Under the pieces are notes generated by a model. It had not been told where the DNA came from. It worked only from the letters and a program-made list of their open reading frames with translations, and searched no databases. From Deltaproteobacteria bacterium (GTDB taxonomy: Bacteria > Myxococcota_A > UBA9160 > UBA4427), in the NCBI GenBank assembly GCA_002719955.1, contig PBFW01000032.1, positions 44,748-108,747 on the forward strand: DNA of 64,000 bases, written 5' to 3'. Shown here piece by piece: positions 1-9,276 of this stretch. Made by a program: the position numbers and the translations under genes. Position 1 is the stretch's first letter, and each line of letters opens with the position of its first letter.

Positions 1-1
1 C

Positions 2-604
2 GAGCGATTCGAGCGCATCGCCGGGGGGGCGGAGTTGCTCGCGGGTCTCGAGGGAAATCCGCTGCCGGCCTCTCTCGAGATTCATCTGCTGACGGAAGCG
101 CGGACCGCGCAGGCCATGGCGATCCTGCGCGAATCTCTCGAGGGCTTGCCTGGAATCCAGGAATTGACGCATGGCCAGGAGTGGATCGAGGGATACGCCC
201 GAGCGGTTGCCCTGATTCGTGGTGGCGCATTCGGGATCTCAATCGTGTTAGGTCTTGCCGCGATGCTGATCGTGGCGAACACGATCCGGTTGGCATTCTA
301 CGCCCGACGCGACGAACTCGAAATCCTCGCGCTGGTCGGGGCCAGTCGAACATTCGTGCGCGTGCCCTTCTTGCTGGAGGGGACGTTGCAGGGGCTGCTC
401 GGCGGCTTGATCGCTCTGGTGATCGTCTTCGCGGCCTACGAACTCCTGCTTCCCCAGGTGCGCTTCGGCCTCGAATTGGTGGTCGGGCGGGCGGAGCTGC
501 GCTTTTTCACGGGTTCGGAGTCCCTCCGCCTGATCGCTTCGGGTGCGGGGCTAGGTCTACTCGGGTCCATCACGGCGCTGGTGGGTTGGCGAGGCGAGCC
601 GTGA
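2..604 (+). CDS. ftsX: Cell division protein FtsX, C-terminal part
   Basis: This is the 3' end of an FtsX-type permease; the reading frame is open to the left window edge, so the start lies outside. About 200 residues are visible: the end of the extracytoplasmic domain, then hydrophobic segments around residues 75-95, 125-145 and 170-195 typical of the FtsX/MacB permease fold. FtsX pairs with the ATPase FtsE in the inner membrane and switches on peptidoglycan hydrolases through periplasmic activators. The stop overlaps the GTG start of an EnvC-like activator (GTGA junction), the expected partner. ftsE should lie just upstream. Symbol rests on topology plus context. Confidence 0.85.
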   Translation, partial: ERFERIAGGAELLAGLEGNPLPASLEIHLLTEARTAQAMAILRESLEGLPGIQELTHGQEWIEGYARAVALIRGGAFGISIVLGLAAMLIVANTIRLAFYARRDELEILALVGASRTFVRVPFLLEGTLQGLLGGLIALVIVFAAYELLLPQVRFGLELVVGRAELRFFTGSESLRLIASGAGLGLLGSITALVGWRGEP

Positions 605-1788
605 AGCGTCGCCGCCCTTGCGCGGGAGGTGCCGCGCGCGGCCTCGCTCTCCTCGTCGTGGGGACGACGCTCTGGGGGGTGGGCGCCTCGAGCGAAGGGC
701 GGGCCCAGGATCGCGTCGACGAACTCGAAGGCCTGCGAGACCAGATCCAGGACAGCCGCGAACGGGTGACGACGCACGAGGCAGACGAACGCGCGCTCCT
801 CGAGCAGCTCGAAGACGTTGACCGAAGATTGACCGACGCGACGCGGGCGCGTGCGGAAGCCCGAGCCGAGGTGCGCGGCGCGCGCACGCGGCTCTCGGCC
901 CTCGAACCCGATTTCGAGCGGGCGCGTCGCGATCTCGACCGGACGCAGCGCGCACTTGCCTCGAGGGCTGTGGCGCTCTACCGCGGCGGCGAGCTCGGTC
1001 CTGTTCGCGTGTTTTTCTCGTCGACCAGCCTGCCGGAGATGCTCTCACGTGCCAGCGCCTTGCGTGTCCTCGTGCGCCACGACGCCGCACTCGTCGCCCG
1101 CCTGGCTGTCGAGCGCGACCGACTCGATGCCCTGCAAAGCCAGGCGAGCGAAGCGGTGCGGGATCGCGAGGCTGCGGGCGCGAAACTCGCCCGCCTGGCG
1201 GCTCGACTGGCGGAGGAACGCAGCGGCAAGGGCAGGATCCTCACCAGCGTGCGCAAGGGTCGAAGCAGTGAGCGCCGGTTGCTCCTCGAACTCGAGCAAG
1301 CGGCCCAAGCGCTCGAGGAGACGATCCGGACCCTTGGCACGCGGGCAGACTCGAGCGGAAATGTTGCCGGATCGGGGTTTGCCGCGCGCCGCGGAGAGCT
1401 CGCTCCGCCGGTGAACGCGGAGGTGGCGGAGGGATTCGGCAAGGTCGTCGATCCCGAATTCCAGACGACGACCTTTCGCAGTGGGACCGATTTTGCGGCG
1501 ACGGCCGGAACGATCGTGCGCGCCGTGGCGCCCGGCGTCGTGCGCTTCGCCGGGTGGTTCAGGGGCTATGGTCGGATCGTGATCGTCGATCATGGCGAGG
1601 GCTTTCATACGATCTCGGGCCATCTCGACGAGATCCACGTCAAGGTCGGAATCCCGATCGAGGAGGGAGAGTCCCTCGGAACCGTCGGCGAGACGGGATC
1701 GCTCGGAGGGCCGAGCCTCTATTTCGAGCTTCGCAGGGCTGGGGAGCCGATCGATCCCGAGCCCTGGCTGATGGATCCACGGGCCTGA
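601..1788 (+). CDS. EnvC-like murein hydrolase activator (degenerate LytM/M23 domain)
   Basis: A 395-residue exported protein. The GTG start at 601 overlaps the ftsX stop and gives a basic start (MKRRR), a hydrophobic stretch and a likely signal peptide ending near SEGRAQ. Residues about 38-265 are heptad-rich coiled coil full of Glu, Arg and Leu. Residues about 280-390 form an M23/LytM domain (RSGTDFAA, ISGHLDEIH, LYFELR). The usual zinc ligands look lost: the HxGxD histidine is replaced in RSGTDF and the HLHFE histidines in LYFEL. This is the hallmark of EnvC-type activators, which do not cut wall themselves but activate amidases under FtsEX control. Coiled coil plus ftsX neighbour make the call firm. 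Confidence 0.85.
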   Translation: MKRRRPCAGGAARGLALLVVGTTLWGVGASSEGRAQDRVDELEGLRDQIQDSRERVTTHEADERALLEQLEDVDRRLTDATRARAEARAEVRGARTRLSALEPDFERARRDLDRTQRALASRAVALYRGGELGPVRVFFSSTSLPEMLSRASALRVLVRHDAALVARLAVERDRLDALQSQASEAVRDREAAGAKLARLAARLAEERSGKGRILTSVRKGRSSERRLLLELEQAAQALEETIRTLGTRADSSGNVAGSGFAARRGELAPPVNAEVAEGFGKVVDPEFQTTTFRSGTDFAATAGTIVRAVAPGVVRFAGWFRGYGRIVIVDHGEGFHTISGHLDEIHVKVGIPIEEGESLGTVGETGSLGGPSLYFELRRAGEPIDPEPWLMDPRA

Positions 1789-1877
1789 AAGCAGACCCAG
1801 AAATCGGGGCTGCTAGTCTTTTCGTGCTGCCCCCCCCAGCGGCCCATAGGATCGATCGGGCTGGAGACTCTGAATTC

Positions 1878-3377
1878 GTGAGCACCGGACGAACCCCGAT
1901 ATCGCTGGGCGCATTTGCCTGCGGCGTGATCGCCACGGTCCTGGCGACCGGGCTGGTCGGTCAGGCCGTTTCCGCCGATGAAGATCGCGACCGCCACGCC
2001 CAGCGTTACGAGGACCTCAGCCTCTTCACGAGCGTGCTCGAACTCGTGCGGGGCAGCTACGTCGAGGAGGTCGATGAACACGCGCTGCTGATGAGCGCGA
2101 TGCGCGGAATCCTCGAGGACCTCGATCCGCACTCCTCCTTCATGAGTCCCGATGCTTTCGAGGATATGCAGGTCGAGACCAAGGGCGAATTCCACGGCCT
2201 CGGGATCGAGATCTCGAAGGAGAGCGGCGCCTACATCGAAGTCGTTTCGCCGATCGATGGAACTCCGGCCGAGCGTGCCGGTATTCAGTCGCGTGATCGG
2301 ATCACGTCGATCTGCCCGACCGAGAAGCCGGAAGACTGGACCGAGCCCTGTCGCGGCACGACGGAGATGACCCTTTTCGAGGCCGTTTCGCTCATGCGCG
2401 GGAAACGAGGCACGTCGATCACCATCTACATCATTCGCGAGGGGATGACGGAACCCGAACGCTTCGAGATCAAGCGGGACACGGTCAAGGTCGCTTCGGC
2501 GCGTGCCGAAATCGTTGCCCCCGGAATCGGCCATCTCAAGATTTCGTCCTTCCAGGAACGGACGGGACGGGACGTGCGCGCTCGGCTGCGCGATCTGGCA
2601 GAGCAGAACGAGGGCGCGCTCACCGGGCTGATCGTGGACCTGCGCGACAACCCGGGCGGTCTGCTGAACCAGGCGGTCGAGGTCGCGGACCAGTGGCTCG
2701 GTGACGGTCTCGTCGTCTACACCCAGGGTCGCGACGAGCGCGAACGCACGGAATACAACTCGACCGAGAGCGTCCTCGAGGCGGGCTATCCGGTGGTCGT
2801 CCTGGTGAACGAGGGGAGCGCGAGCGCCTCCGAGATCGTCGCCGGGGCGCTCCAGGACCATCATCGCGCGATCGTTCTGGGCGTGACGACTTTCGGTAAG
2901 GGTTCCGTCCAGACCGTTTATCCACTCGATGGAGGAGCGGGCCTGCGATTGACCACGGCGCTCTACTACACGCCTTCGGGTCGCTCGATCCAGGAGGTCG
3001 GGATAACACCCGACCTCGTGGTGAGGCAGAGCGATGATCCGAAACTCGGTTTTCCGAATCGGCGCCGGGTCCGCGAAAAGGATCTCGAGGGTCATTTCAC
3101 GCAGCGGGATGCGACGGGTCTCGAAGGCGGTTTGTCTCCGCCGCCCCGGATTCTCGAACACGATCAGGTGCCTCCCTCGACGGATCCTGAGTTCGAGGGA
3201 CCCGCCGACGAGGAGGCGCGCGAAGCGCCTGACGCCCAGCTCGCCCGGGCGATCGAAGTCCTGAAGAGCTGGAACTATTTCGAGGACCTGCGGCGCCTCC
3301 AGGAGGGCGAGCAACCCGATGCCACGGATTCGGTCGATGGGTCGACCGTTGCGGCGGCGGAACTCGACGAGGGTTGA
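1878..3377 (+). CDS. ctpA: S41 carboxyl-terminal processing protease (CtpA/Prc type)
   Basis: A 499-residue periplasmic serine protease. I chose the GTG at 1878 because a GGAG lies about 11 bases upstream and it gives a short basic start followed by a hydrophobic signal segment (residues about 8-30). An N-terminal helical part is followed by a PDZ domain (about 90-180) and the S41 catalytic domain. The Ser/Lys dyad region is visible as NEGSASASEI and, 25 residues on, TFGKGSVQT. The C-terminal tail is acidic and Pro-rich. Proteases of this family trim wall hydrolases and other envelope proteins, consistent with the ftsX/EnvC-like neighbours. A GTG at 1824 is an alternative start. Confidence 0.9.
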   Translation: MSTGRTPISLGAFACGVIATVLATGLVGQAVSADEDRDRHAQRYEDLSLFTSVLELVRGSYVEEVDEHALLMSAMRGILEDLDPHSSFMSPDAFEDMQVETKGEFHGLGIEISKESGAYIEVVSPIDGTPAERAGIQSRDRITSICPTEKPEDWTEPCRGTTEMTLFEAVSLMRGKRGTSITIYIIREGMTEPERFEIKRDTVKVASARAEIVAPGIGHLKISSFQERTGRDVRARLRDLAEQNEGALTGLIVDLRDNPGGLLNQAVEVADQWLGDGLVVYTQGRDERERTEYNSTESVLEAGYPVVVLVNEGSASASEIVAGALQDHHRAIVLGVTTFGKGSVQTVYPLDGGAGLRLTTALYYTPSGRSIQEVGITPDLVVRQSDDPKLGFPNRRRVREKDLEGHFTQRDATGLEGGLSPPPRILEHDQVPPSTDPEFEGPADEEAREAPDAQLARAIEVLKSWNYFEDLRRLQEGEQPDATDSVDGSTVAAAELDEG

Positions 3378-4612
3378 GCGGTCGAAGCGGAGAGCGTGAC
3401 GGGCGACAGATCCTCGGCGTCGGGCAATTGATCGCCGGGATCACGGGTTTGCTCGAGCAGCGGGTCGGGCGCATCTGGGTGAGCGGTGAGATCTCGAATC
3501 TCCATCGGGCCGCCTCCGGTCATTTCTATTTCACGCTGAAGGACGAAGCGGGGCAGATGCGGGCCGCGCTCTTTCGGGGCAACGCGACTCGTGTGCGCTT
3601 CGACATCGAAGAGGGGCTCGAAGTCGTCGCCGAGGCCGAGGTTTCGATCTATGCCGCCAGAGGCGATCTGCAGCTGATCGTCCGCCAGCTCGAGCCATGC
3701 GGGGTCGGGGCGCTGCAGCTGGCCTTCGAACAGCTGCGCAAGCGGCTCCAGGCCGCGGGGCTCTTCGATGAGGGTCGCAAGCGGCCGATCTCCCAATTTC
3801 CGCGGCGGATCGGCGTCGTGACCTCACCCACGAGCGCGGCGCTGCGCGATGTCCTCAAAGTCGCGTCGCGGCGTTTCCCCGCGACGGCGATCCTGATTTC
3901 GCCGACCCTGGTGCAGGGCGAGGAAGCGCCCCAACAGATCGCGGCGGCGATTGGGCGCCTCGCGGCTGCGCAAGATCTCGACGCGATCCTGATCGTACGC
4001 GGCGGCGGCTCCCTCGAAGACCTCTGGGCATTCAACAGCGAGGTCGTCGCGCAAGCGATCGCAGATTCGCCGGTCCCGATCGTCTCGGGGGTCGGTCACG
4101 AGACCGATTTGACGATCGCGGATCTGGTCGCCGATCTCCGCGCGCCGACGCCTTCCGCGGCGGTGATGCAGGTGCTCCCGGACCGGCGCTCGCTCGCGAG
4201 TCTGGTCGGGCGCGATGCGCAGCGCCTCGGGATGGCGATGGCGCAGGAGGTCGAGCGTCATCGCGCGCGAGTCGAGACCCTTCGCGCGGTGCTTCGCGCG
4301 CGCAGCCCCCGGGTCCGGGTGGCGTTGGCGCGGACGAGGGAGGCCCGCGCCCGCGTCGCCGGGCAGACGGCCATTCGTCGGCTCATCGATCATCGGCGGC
4401 GTCGCTTCTCTGCGCTGGCCGCACGACTGGACGCGCTGAGTCCACTCTCGGTGCTCGGGCGGGGTTATGGGCTCGTTCGTCGCGTGGAGGATGGGCGGAT
4501 CGTGCGGCGGGCGGCGGATGTCGCCCTCGATGACGAACTCGAGGTGCGCTTGGCGGAGGGTGCGATCGGCGCCCGGGTCACACGTCTGGGGGCCGCGGAG
4601 GAGCTTCCTTGA
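3374..4612 (+). CDS. xseA: Exodeoxyribonuclease VII large subunit
   Basis: A 412-residue subunit of exonuclease VII, which degrades single-stranded DNA from both ends. The TTG at 3374 overlaps the ctpA stop and places ILGVGQLIAGITGLLEQ where the family starts; a TTG at 3428 is possible but would cut the N-terminal OB fold. The OB fold is followed by the catalytic core (RRIGVVTSPTSAALRDV, IIVRGGGSLEDLWAFN, PIVSGVGHETDLTIADLVAD) and the family C-terminal ending around PLSVLGRGYGLVR. Length is normal. The small subunit gene follows about 100 bases downstream. Confidence 0.95.
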   Translation: MSGRSGERDGRQILGVGQLIAGITGLLEQRVGRIWVSGEISNLHRAASGHFYFTLKDEAGQMRAALFRGNATRVRFDIEEGLEVVAEAEVSIYAARGDLQLIVRQLEPCGVGALQLAFEQLRKRLQAAGLFDEGRKRPISQFPRRIGVVTSPTSAALRDVLKVASRRFPATAILISPTLVQGEEAPQQIAAAIGRLAAAQDLDAILIVRGGGSLEDLWAFNSEVVAQAIADSPVPIVSGVGHETDLTIADLVADLRAPTPSAAVMQVLPDRRSLASLVGRDAQRLGMAMAQEVERHRARVETLRAVLRARSPRVRVALARTREARARVAGQTAIRRLIDHRRRRFSALAARLDALSPLSVLGRGYGLVRRVEDGRIVRRAADVALDDELEVRLAEGAIGARVTRLGAAEELP

Positions 4613-4681
4613 ACGGCCTCCGAACCCTGTAGATGGATCAAAAAACGATGATTTTCCGGGTAGTTCGACGCCTGATGCACG

Positions 4682-4710
4682 TTGACGGGCGCACGCTCCA
4701 CCGATAGAGT
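4682..4710 (+). promoter_or_regulatory. Possible sigma-70 type promoter before xseB
   Basis: TTGACG at 4682-4687 and TAGAGT at 4705-4710 are separated by 17 bases. They lie in the 107-base gap between xseA and xseB, the largest gap in this operon. A start site 6-8 bases after the -10 would fall at or next to the xseB ATG (4720), implying a nearly leaderless transcript, which lowers confidence. It may equally be chance. Confidence 0.25.
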
Positions 4711-4719
4711 CGTCGCCGC

Positions 4720-5088
4720 ATGAGCAAGACGAAGAAGAGCGCGGCCGCGACCGGTGCGGCGCCTGGAGGGTCGGCCAAGAAGTCGGCCAAATCGGCCCAG
4801 AAACGGGAAGCGGCCGACGCGCAAGAGGAATCGCTGCCCTTCGAAGGGGCGCTGGCGGAGCTCGAAAACACCGTTGGGCGCCTCGAAGAGGGGGAGATGC
4901 CCCTCGAAGAGGCGCTCGAACTCTTCGAGGCCGGCGTCAACCTCTCGCGACAATGTTCGGCGACGCTCGAGGCGGCCGAGCAGCGAATCGAGATTCTGGT
5001 CGCCGACCGGAAGGGCGGCGAAGAGCCGATCTCGGAGCCCTTCGAGGCGGATGCGTTCGAAGACGACGAGGACTTCGACGAAGACTGA
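4720..5088 (+). CDS. xseB: Exodeoxyribonuclease VII small subunit
   Basis: A 122-residue protein. The conserved XseB helical hairpin spans about residues 38-100 (LPFEGALAELENTVGRLEEG, LEEALELFEAGVNLSRQC). The family is usually about 80 residues; here there is an extra Lys/Ala-rich basic N-terminal tail (about 35 residues) and a very acidic C-terminal tail ending EDFDED. The small subunit assembles in several copies on XseA. The terminal extensions look like low-complexity additions and their role is unknown. Confidence 0.92.
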   Translation: MSKTKKSAAATGAAPGGSAKKSAKSAQKREAADAQEESLPFEGALAELENTVGRLEEGEMPLEEALELFEAGVNLSRQCSATLEAAEQRIEILVADRKGGEEPISEPFEADAFEDDEDFDED

Positions 5089-5152
5089 TTCGAGATGCGG
5101 GTGCGCAGCGGCGAGGGTGTTCGCGGCCCGATGGAACGAAGGACGATCGCAA

Positions 5153-6028
5153 GTGGATGTCGATGCGTACATGGCGGAACGGATTCCGCTCGTCGATGCC
5201 GCGATCGAGGCGCGCATCTCGGCGTTCGCCAATGCGCCGGAACCTATACCCGAACGTCTCCTTGGGGCAATGCGCCACCTGCTCTTTCCGGGGGGCAAGA
5301 GATTGCGCCCCCTTTTTGCGCTCGCCGCAGCGGAGGCGGTCGGGGGACCCGCGCAGGCCGCGCTGCCCCTCGCGGTCGCCGTCGAAATGATCCACACCTA
5401 TTCGCTGATCCACGACGATCTCCCGTGCATGGACGACGACGTGCTCCGTCGCGGGCGGCCGACGGTGCATGTCGCCTATGACGAGGCGACCGCGGTGCTT
5501 GCGGGCGATGCACTCCTGACCGAGGCCTTCGCTGTGCTGGCGGCGGGGGCGGACGCGGAATCGGCAACCGAGGCGCCCACCCGGATTTTGGCGGTCGCTC
5601 GGCTGGCGGCCGCGGCGGGCGCGAAGGGTCTGGTGGGGGGGCAGGTCGACGACCTCGCGTTCGAAGCCGGTGGCTCGCCCGAGGGAACCGTTCACGCCTG
5701 GCTCGCCTCCATTCACGCTCGCAAGACGGCGGCACTCTTTCAGGCTTCGATCGTCGCGGGCGCGGCACTCGCCGGGGCTACACCGGTCCAGCGGAGCCGG
5801 CTCGAAGCATTCGGGCGGGATGTGGGGATCGGATTCCAGATCGCGGACGATCTGCTCGACGCGGATTCCGAGGAGGCGGCGAGCATCCTGAGGCTCCAGG
5901 GGATCGACGACGCGCGGCGCGGCGCGGAGGGATTGCTCGATCGGGCCCTCGAAGAGATCGAGGGTTGGGGAGAGGCGGCGGAGCCGCTGCGGGTGTTGGC
6001 CCGTTTTTCGATTCGGAGGAGGCGATGA
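5153..6028 (+). CDS. ispA: Polyprenyl (farnesyl/geranylgeranyl) diphosphate synthase
   Basis: A 291-residue trans-prenyltransferase that condenses IPP with allylic diphosphates. The GTG at 5153 is preferred because AAGGA lies nine bases upstream; an ATG at 5171 is the alternative. The first Asp-rich motif is HDDLPCMDDD (about residues 85-95) and the second is QIADDLLD. Other family signatures are GGKRLRP, GGQVDD and HARKTAALF. Oddity: after the second Asp motif the chain runs straight to EEAASILRLQGIDDAR, whereas family members normally carry a GKxxGxDxxxxKxTY-type stretch there, so this lysine-containing segment seems shortened. The stop overlaps the dxs start (ATGA). Product chain length cannot be read from the sequence. 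Confidence 0.9.
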   Translation: MDVDAYMAERIPLVDAAIEARISAFANAPEPIPERLLGAMRHLLFPGGKRLRPLFALAAAEAVGGPAQAALPLAVAVEMIHTYSLIHDDLPCMDDDVLRRGRPTVHVAYDEATAVLAGDALLTEAFAVLAAGADAESATEAPTRILAVARLAAAAGAKGLVGGQVDDLAFEAGGSPEGTVHAWLASIHARKTAALFQASIVAGAALAGATPVQRSRLEAFGRDVGIGFQIADDLLDADSEEAASILRLQGIDDARRGAEGLLDRALEEIEGWGEAAEPLRVLARFSIRRRR

Positions 6029-7959
6029 GCGAAAGGGCCGATTCCACCGATCGCGACACCGCTGATCGAAATCTACTCCACGAAATCGATCGTCCCTCGG
6101 ATCTTCGCAAGCTGCCGCGCGACAGGGTCGAGCAGGTCGCATCCGAGATTCGCGCGGAGATCCTGACGCGCGTCTCCCAGACCGGCGGTCATCTGGCATC
6201 GAGCCTCGGAGCGGTCGAGTTGATCACGGCCCTCCACTACACCTTCGATACCCCGACGGATCGTCTGATTCTCGATGTCGGCCATCAGGGCTATCCGCAC
6301 AAGATGCTCACCGGGCGTCGCAGGAATTTCGATTCGATCGGAAAGCCCGGCGGGATGTCGAAATTCCTGCGCCGGACCGAATCCGAATACGACCATTTCG
6401 GTGCGGGCCACGCGGGCACCTCGATTTCGGCAGCGCTCGGGATGGCCCGAGCGAAATCCCATCAGGGCGAAGACGGGGTCGTGATCGCGCTGATCGGCGA
6501 TGGCTCGATGACCGCTGGGATGGCCTTCGAGGCTTTGAATCACGCCGGGCATCTCGAAGAAAAGAATCTGATCGTCGTGTTGAACGACAACGAAATGTCG
6601 ATCGACCCGAATGTGGGCGCCCTCTCCTCCTACCTCTCACGCAAGCTCTCCGCCCCGATGGCACGACGCATGAAGGGCTGGGCGCGCGAGCTTCTCTCCG
6701 GCATGCCGGGTGATATGCTCCATTGGGCACGCAAGGCCGAGGAATCGCTCAAGGTCTTCTTCTCTCCCGGACTCTTGTTCGAGGCTCTCGGATTTCGTTA
6801 TGTCGGTCCGATTCAGGGTCACCGGATGGATGTGCTTCTCGAGACCCTCGACAACGTGAAGGAGATGGTCGCGAGCGGGTCGGGGCCGGTCCTGATTCAT
6901 GTGATGACCGAGAAGGGCCACGGCTACGGCCCGGCGGAAGCAGATCCGCTCAAATTTCACGGAGTCGGCCAATTCGACATCGAGTCGGGAAGGTTTGCGC
7001 CCGAGAAGAAAACGCCGCCGACCTACACGAGCGTATTCGCTGATACGCTCCTCCGACTCGCCCGGGAAGATGAGCGGATCGTGGCCATTACCGCCGCGAT
7101 GGCGTCTGGCACGGGGCTCGATCGTTTTCAGCGCGTGCTGTCCGAGCGTTTCTACGACGTCGGGATCGCCGAGCAACATGCGATCACCTTTGCCGCGGGA
7201 CTCGCTGCGGAGGGGATGAAGCCCGTCGCGGCGATCTATTCGACTTTCCTCCAGCGCGCCTTCGATCAAGTCGTTCACGATGTCTGCCTGCAGAACCTCG
7301 ACGTGACCTTTGCGCTCGATCGCGCGGGGCTTGTTGGCGCGGACGGTGCGACCCATCAGGGACTCCTCGATTTCGGCTATTTCCGGATGCTGCCCAACGC
7401 CGTGGTCATGGCGCCGAAGGACGAGAACGAACTCCAGCACCTGTTGGCCACTGCGATCGATTATCCGGGGCCGGCGGCGATTCGCTTCCCGCGCGGAGCG
7501 GGCATCGGCACGTCCCTAGATCCGGACGTCAAGAAGGTTCAACTCGGCGAGTCCGAACTCCTGCGTGATGGCGATGACGCAGCGGTCCTGGCGATCGGCA
7601 ATACCGTTCACCCCGCCCTCGAAGCGGTGGGAGAGCTCGCCGCGGAGGGCGTGTCCTGCGCGGTCGTGAATGCGCGCTTCGTGAAACCCCTCGATCGCGA
7701 TCGGATCGTCGAATTGGCGCATCGCTGTCGCGTACTCGTCACCGTCGAGGAACACGGCGTATTGGGTGGCTTCGGAAGCGCGGTGCTCGAACTCCTTGCG
7801 GAGGAGGGGCTCTCGATTCCGGTCAGGATCCTCGGTGTGCCCGACGCGTTGATCGAACACGGCGAGTCGACCGCTAGCGTCGGCATCGGTCCCGAGGAAA
7901 TCCAGGCGGCCGTCACCTCGTTGCTCGCCCGGTCCGGCAAAGCCCCCCTCCGGCCTTGA
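6025..7959 (+). CDS. dxs: 1-deoxy-D-xylulose-5-phosphate synthase
   Basis: A 644-residue thiamine-diphosphate enzyme joining pyruvate and glyceraldehyde 3-phosphate, the entry step of the MEP isoprenoid pathway. The ATG at 6025 has GGAGG five bases upstream and overlaps the ispA stop. Visible signatures: TGGHLASSLGAVEL near the N-terminus, the ThDP/Mg motif from GDGSMTAG to NDNEMSI, the catalytic Glu region GIAEQHAITFAAGLA, and FDQVVHDVCLQ. Length is typical. The ispA-dxs-tlyA order is common in proteobacteria and supplies precursors for the prenyl synthase next door. Confidence 0.97.
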   Translation: MSERADSTDRDTADRNLLHEIDRPSDLRKLPRDRVEQVASEIRAEILTRVSQTGGHLASSLGAVELITALHYTFDTPTDRLILDVGHQGYPHKMLTGRRRNFDSIGKPGGMSKFLRRTESEYDHFGAGHAGTSISAALGMARAKSHQGEDGVVIALIGDGSMTAGMAFEALNHAGHLEEKNLIVVLNDNEMSIDPNVGALSSYLSRKLSAPMARRMKGWARELLSGMPGDMLHWARKAEESLKVFFSPGLLFEALGFRYVGPIQGHRMDVLLETLDNVKEMVASGSGPVLIHVMTEKGHGYGPAEADPLKFHGVGQFDIESGRFAPEKKTPPTYTSVFADTLLRLAREDERIVAITAAMASGTGLDRFQRVLSERFYDVGIAEQHAITFAAGLAAEGMKPVAAIYSTFLQRAFDQVVHDVCLQNLDVTFALDRAGLVGADGATHQGLLDFGYFRMLPNAVVMAPKDENELQHLLATAIDYPGPAAIRFPRGAGIGTSLDPDVKKVQLGESELLRDGDDAAVLAIGNTVHPALEAVGELAAEGVSCAVVNARFVKPLDRDRIVELAHRCRVLVTVEEHGVLGGFGSAVLELLAEEGLSIPVRILGVPDALIEHGESTASVGIGPEEIQAAVTSLLARSGKAPLRP

Positions 7960-8699
7960 AGGGCGAACGCCTAGACGAGCGCGTCGTTCGGGAGGGTCTG
8001 GCCGAGAGTCGCAGCGCGGCGCAGGCGCTGATTCTTTCCGGTCGCGTGCTCGTGGACGACGAACCCGTCGACAAGTCGGGAACGCGAATTGCCCGGGACA
8101 AGAGCGTTCGCCTGAAGGGGGGCGCCCGTTCCTTCGTTTCCCGGGGCGGCGAAAAGCTTGCGGCCGCGCTCGATGAACTCGAGATCGATCCCGCCGGGCT
8201 ACGCTGTCTCGATGTCGGGGCGTCGACCGGTGGCTTCACCGACTGCCTGCTCCAGCGTGGCGCCTCCTTTGTCGTCGCGATGGATGTCGGCCATTCCCAG
8301 CTGCACTCGAGATTGCGCCTCGATCCGCGGGTCGATGTGCGTGAACGCGTGAACGCGAGACGCATGGATCCCGTCGACTACGTCGGTCCCTTCGGCCTAG
8401 TCGTCGTCGACGTCTCCTTCATTTCCCTGGCGCTGATCCTGCCTGCGGTGGACGCCTGTACACCCGAGGCCGATTGGTTGCTGCTGGTGAAACCGCAATT
8501 CGAGGTCGGGCGGGATCACGTTGGGAAGGGCGGCGTCGTTCGGGAGGACCACCTGCGTGAGTCCGCGGCGGATTCGGTGTCCGCGGTCGCTCATGAGCTG
8601 GGTCGGGTCGAGAGGGGACGGGTCGAGAGCCGACTTCCCGGCCCCAAGGGCAATCGCGAGATCTTCCTATGGATTTCGGGCGCGGGAGCCGATCGGTAG
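7956..8699 (+). CDS. tlyA: TlyA-family rRNA 2'-O-methyltransferase
   Basis: A 247-residue protein with an N-terminal S4 RNA-binding domain (residues about 3-65, RLDERVVREGLAESRSAAQA) and an FtsJ-like methyltransferase domain. The SAM-binding motif is LDVGASTGGFTDCLLQRGA and the downstream signatures are VVVDVSFISLALILP and LVKPQFEVGR. The family methylates 16S and 23S rRNA riboses and was historically called haemolysin A. The TTG start overlaps the dxs stop (TTGA), so it is translationally coupled and probably the last gene of this operon. Confidence 0.92.
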   Translation: MKGERLDERVVREGLAESRSAAQALILSGRVLVDDEPVDKSGTRIARDKSVRLKGGARSFVSRGGEKLAAALDELEIDPAGLRCLDVGASTGGFTDCLLQRGASFVVAMDVGHSQLHSRLRLDPRVDVRERVNARRMDPVDYVGPFGLVVVDVSFISLALILPAVDACTPEADWLLLVKPQFEVGRDHVGKGGVVREDHLRESAADSVSAVAHELGRVERGRVESRLPGPKGNREIFLWISGAGADR

Positions 8700-8875
8700 G
8701 ATTCGTAGAAGCCGGGCCGGGTCCTGGGGAACGCCGTCTTCGGGGGCATACGTCCTGTGCGAGCCGGGCGCATGCCGGGGAGCTGCTACGTTTCCCGCCG
8801 AGGGGCCCAGGCACGGAGCCCGTCGGAACCGGCTGCGGATTTCCGGTCGAGACCAGACCCATAGGAGAACCCTCG

Positions 8876-9202
8876 ATGATCGAGGTGACGAATGAAGCAG
8901 CAGAACGAATTCGAGCGCTGCTCTCCGAGGAGGGCAAGCTCGAGAGCCACGGTCTTCGCTTGAAGGTGATCGGAGGGGGCTGTTCCGGGCTCCAATACCA
9001 GCTCTCCTTCGACGATGTGGTGCGGGAGATCGACTCCGAGATCGAGGTCGAGGGAGTCAAGGTGATCATCGACGAGAAGAGCGCGCTCTACCTGGTGGGT
9101 TCGCGCGTCGATTTCGTCGACACGTTGGAGGAGTCGGGCTTCAAGATCAAAAACCCGAACGCCTCGAATACCTGTGGATGTGGCCAGTCCTTCGCAGCCT
9201 GA
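8876..9202 (+). CDS. A-type Fe-S cluster carrier (IscA/ErpA/HesB family)
   Basis: A 108-residue A-type scaffold/carrier that passes Fe-S clusters to target enzymes. The ATG at 8876 has AGGAGA seven bases upstream. The three ligand cysteines are visible: one in GGGCSGLQY (about residue 36) and two in the C-terminal NTCGCGQSF. Length matches the family. The cysteine desulfurase gene follows 74 bases downstream, consistent with a small Fe-S assembly unit; no IscU-type scaffold gene is adjacent. ErpA and IscA cannot be told apart by eye. Confidence 0.93.
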   Translation: MIEVTNEAAERIRALLSEEGKLESHGLRLKVIGGGCSGLQYQLSFDDVVREIDSEIEVEGVKVIIDEKSALYLVGSRVDFVDTLEESGFKIKNPNASNTCGCGQSFAA

Positions 9203-9276
9203 GTCCCCCCCCTTAACTAACCCCTGGAACCCCCAGCGGACGGTCCCTTCCATGGGTGGGAAGTGGCGAGATAGCC

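Noticed and set aside
1719..3314. 531-codon open frame antisense to ctpA
   Set aside because: It lies fully within ctpA, whose PDZ and Ser/Lys motifs are unambiguous.
9211..9230. TTAACTAACCCCTGG resembles the stretch just after the tag frame in the tmRNA gene
   Set aside because: No other tmRNA feature surrounds it; it is a short chance similarity in the gap before the cysteine desulfurase.
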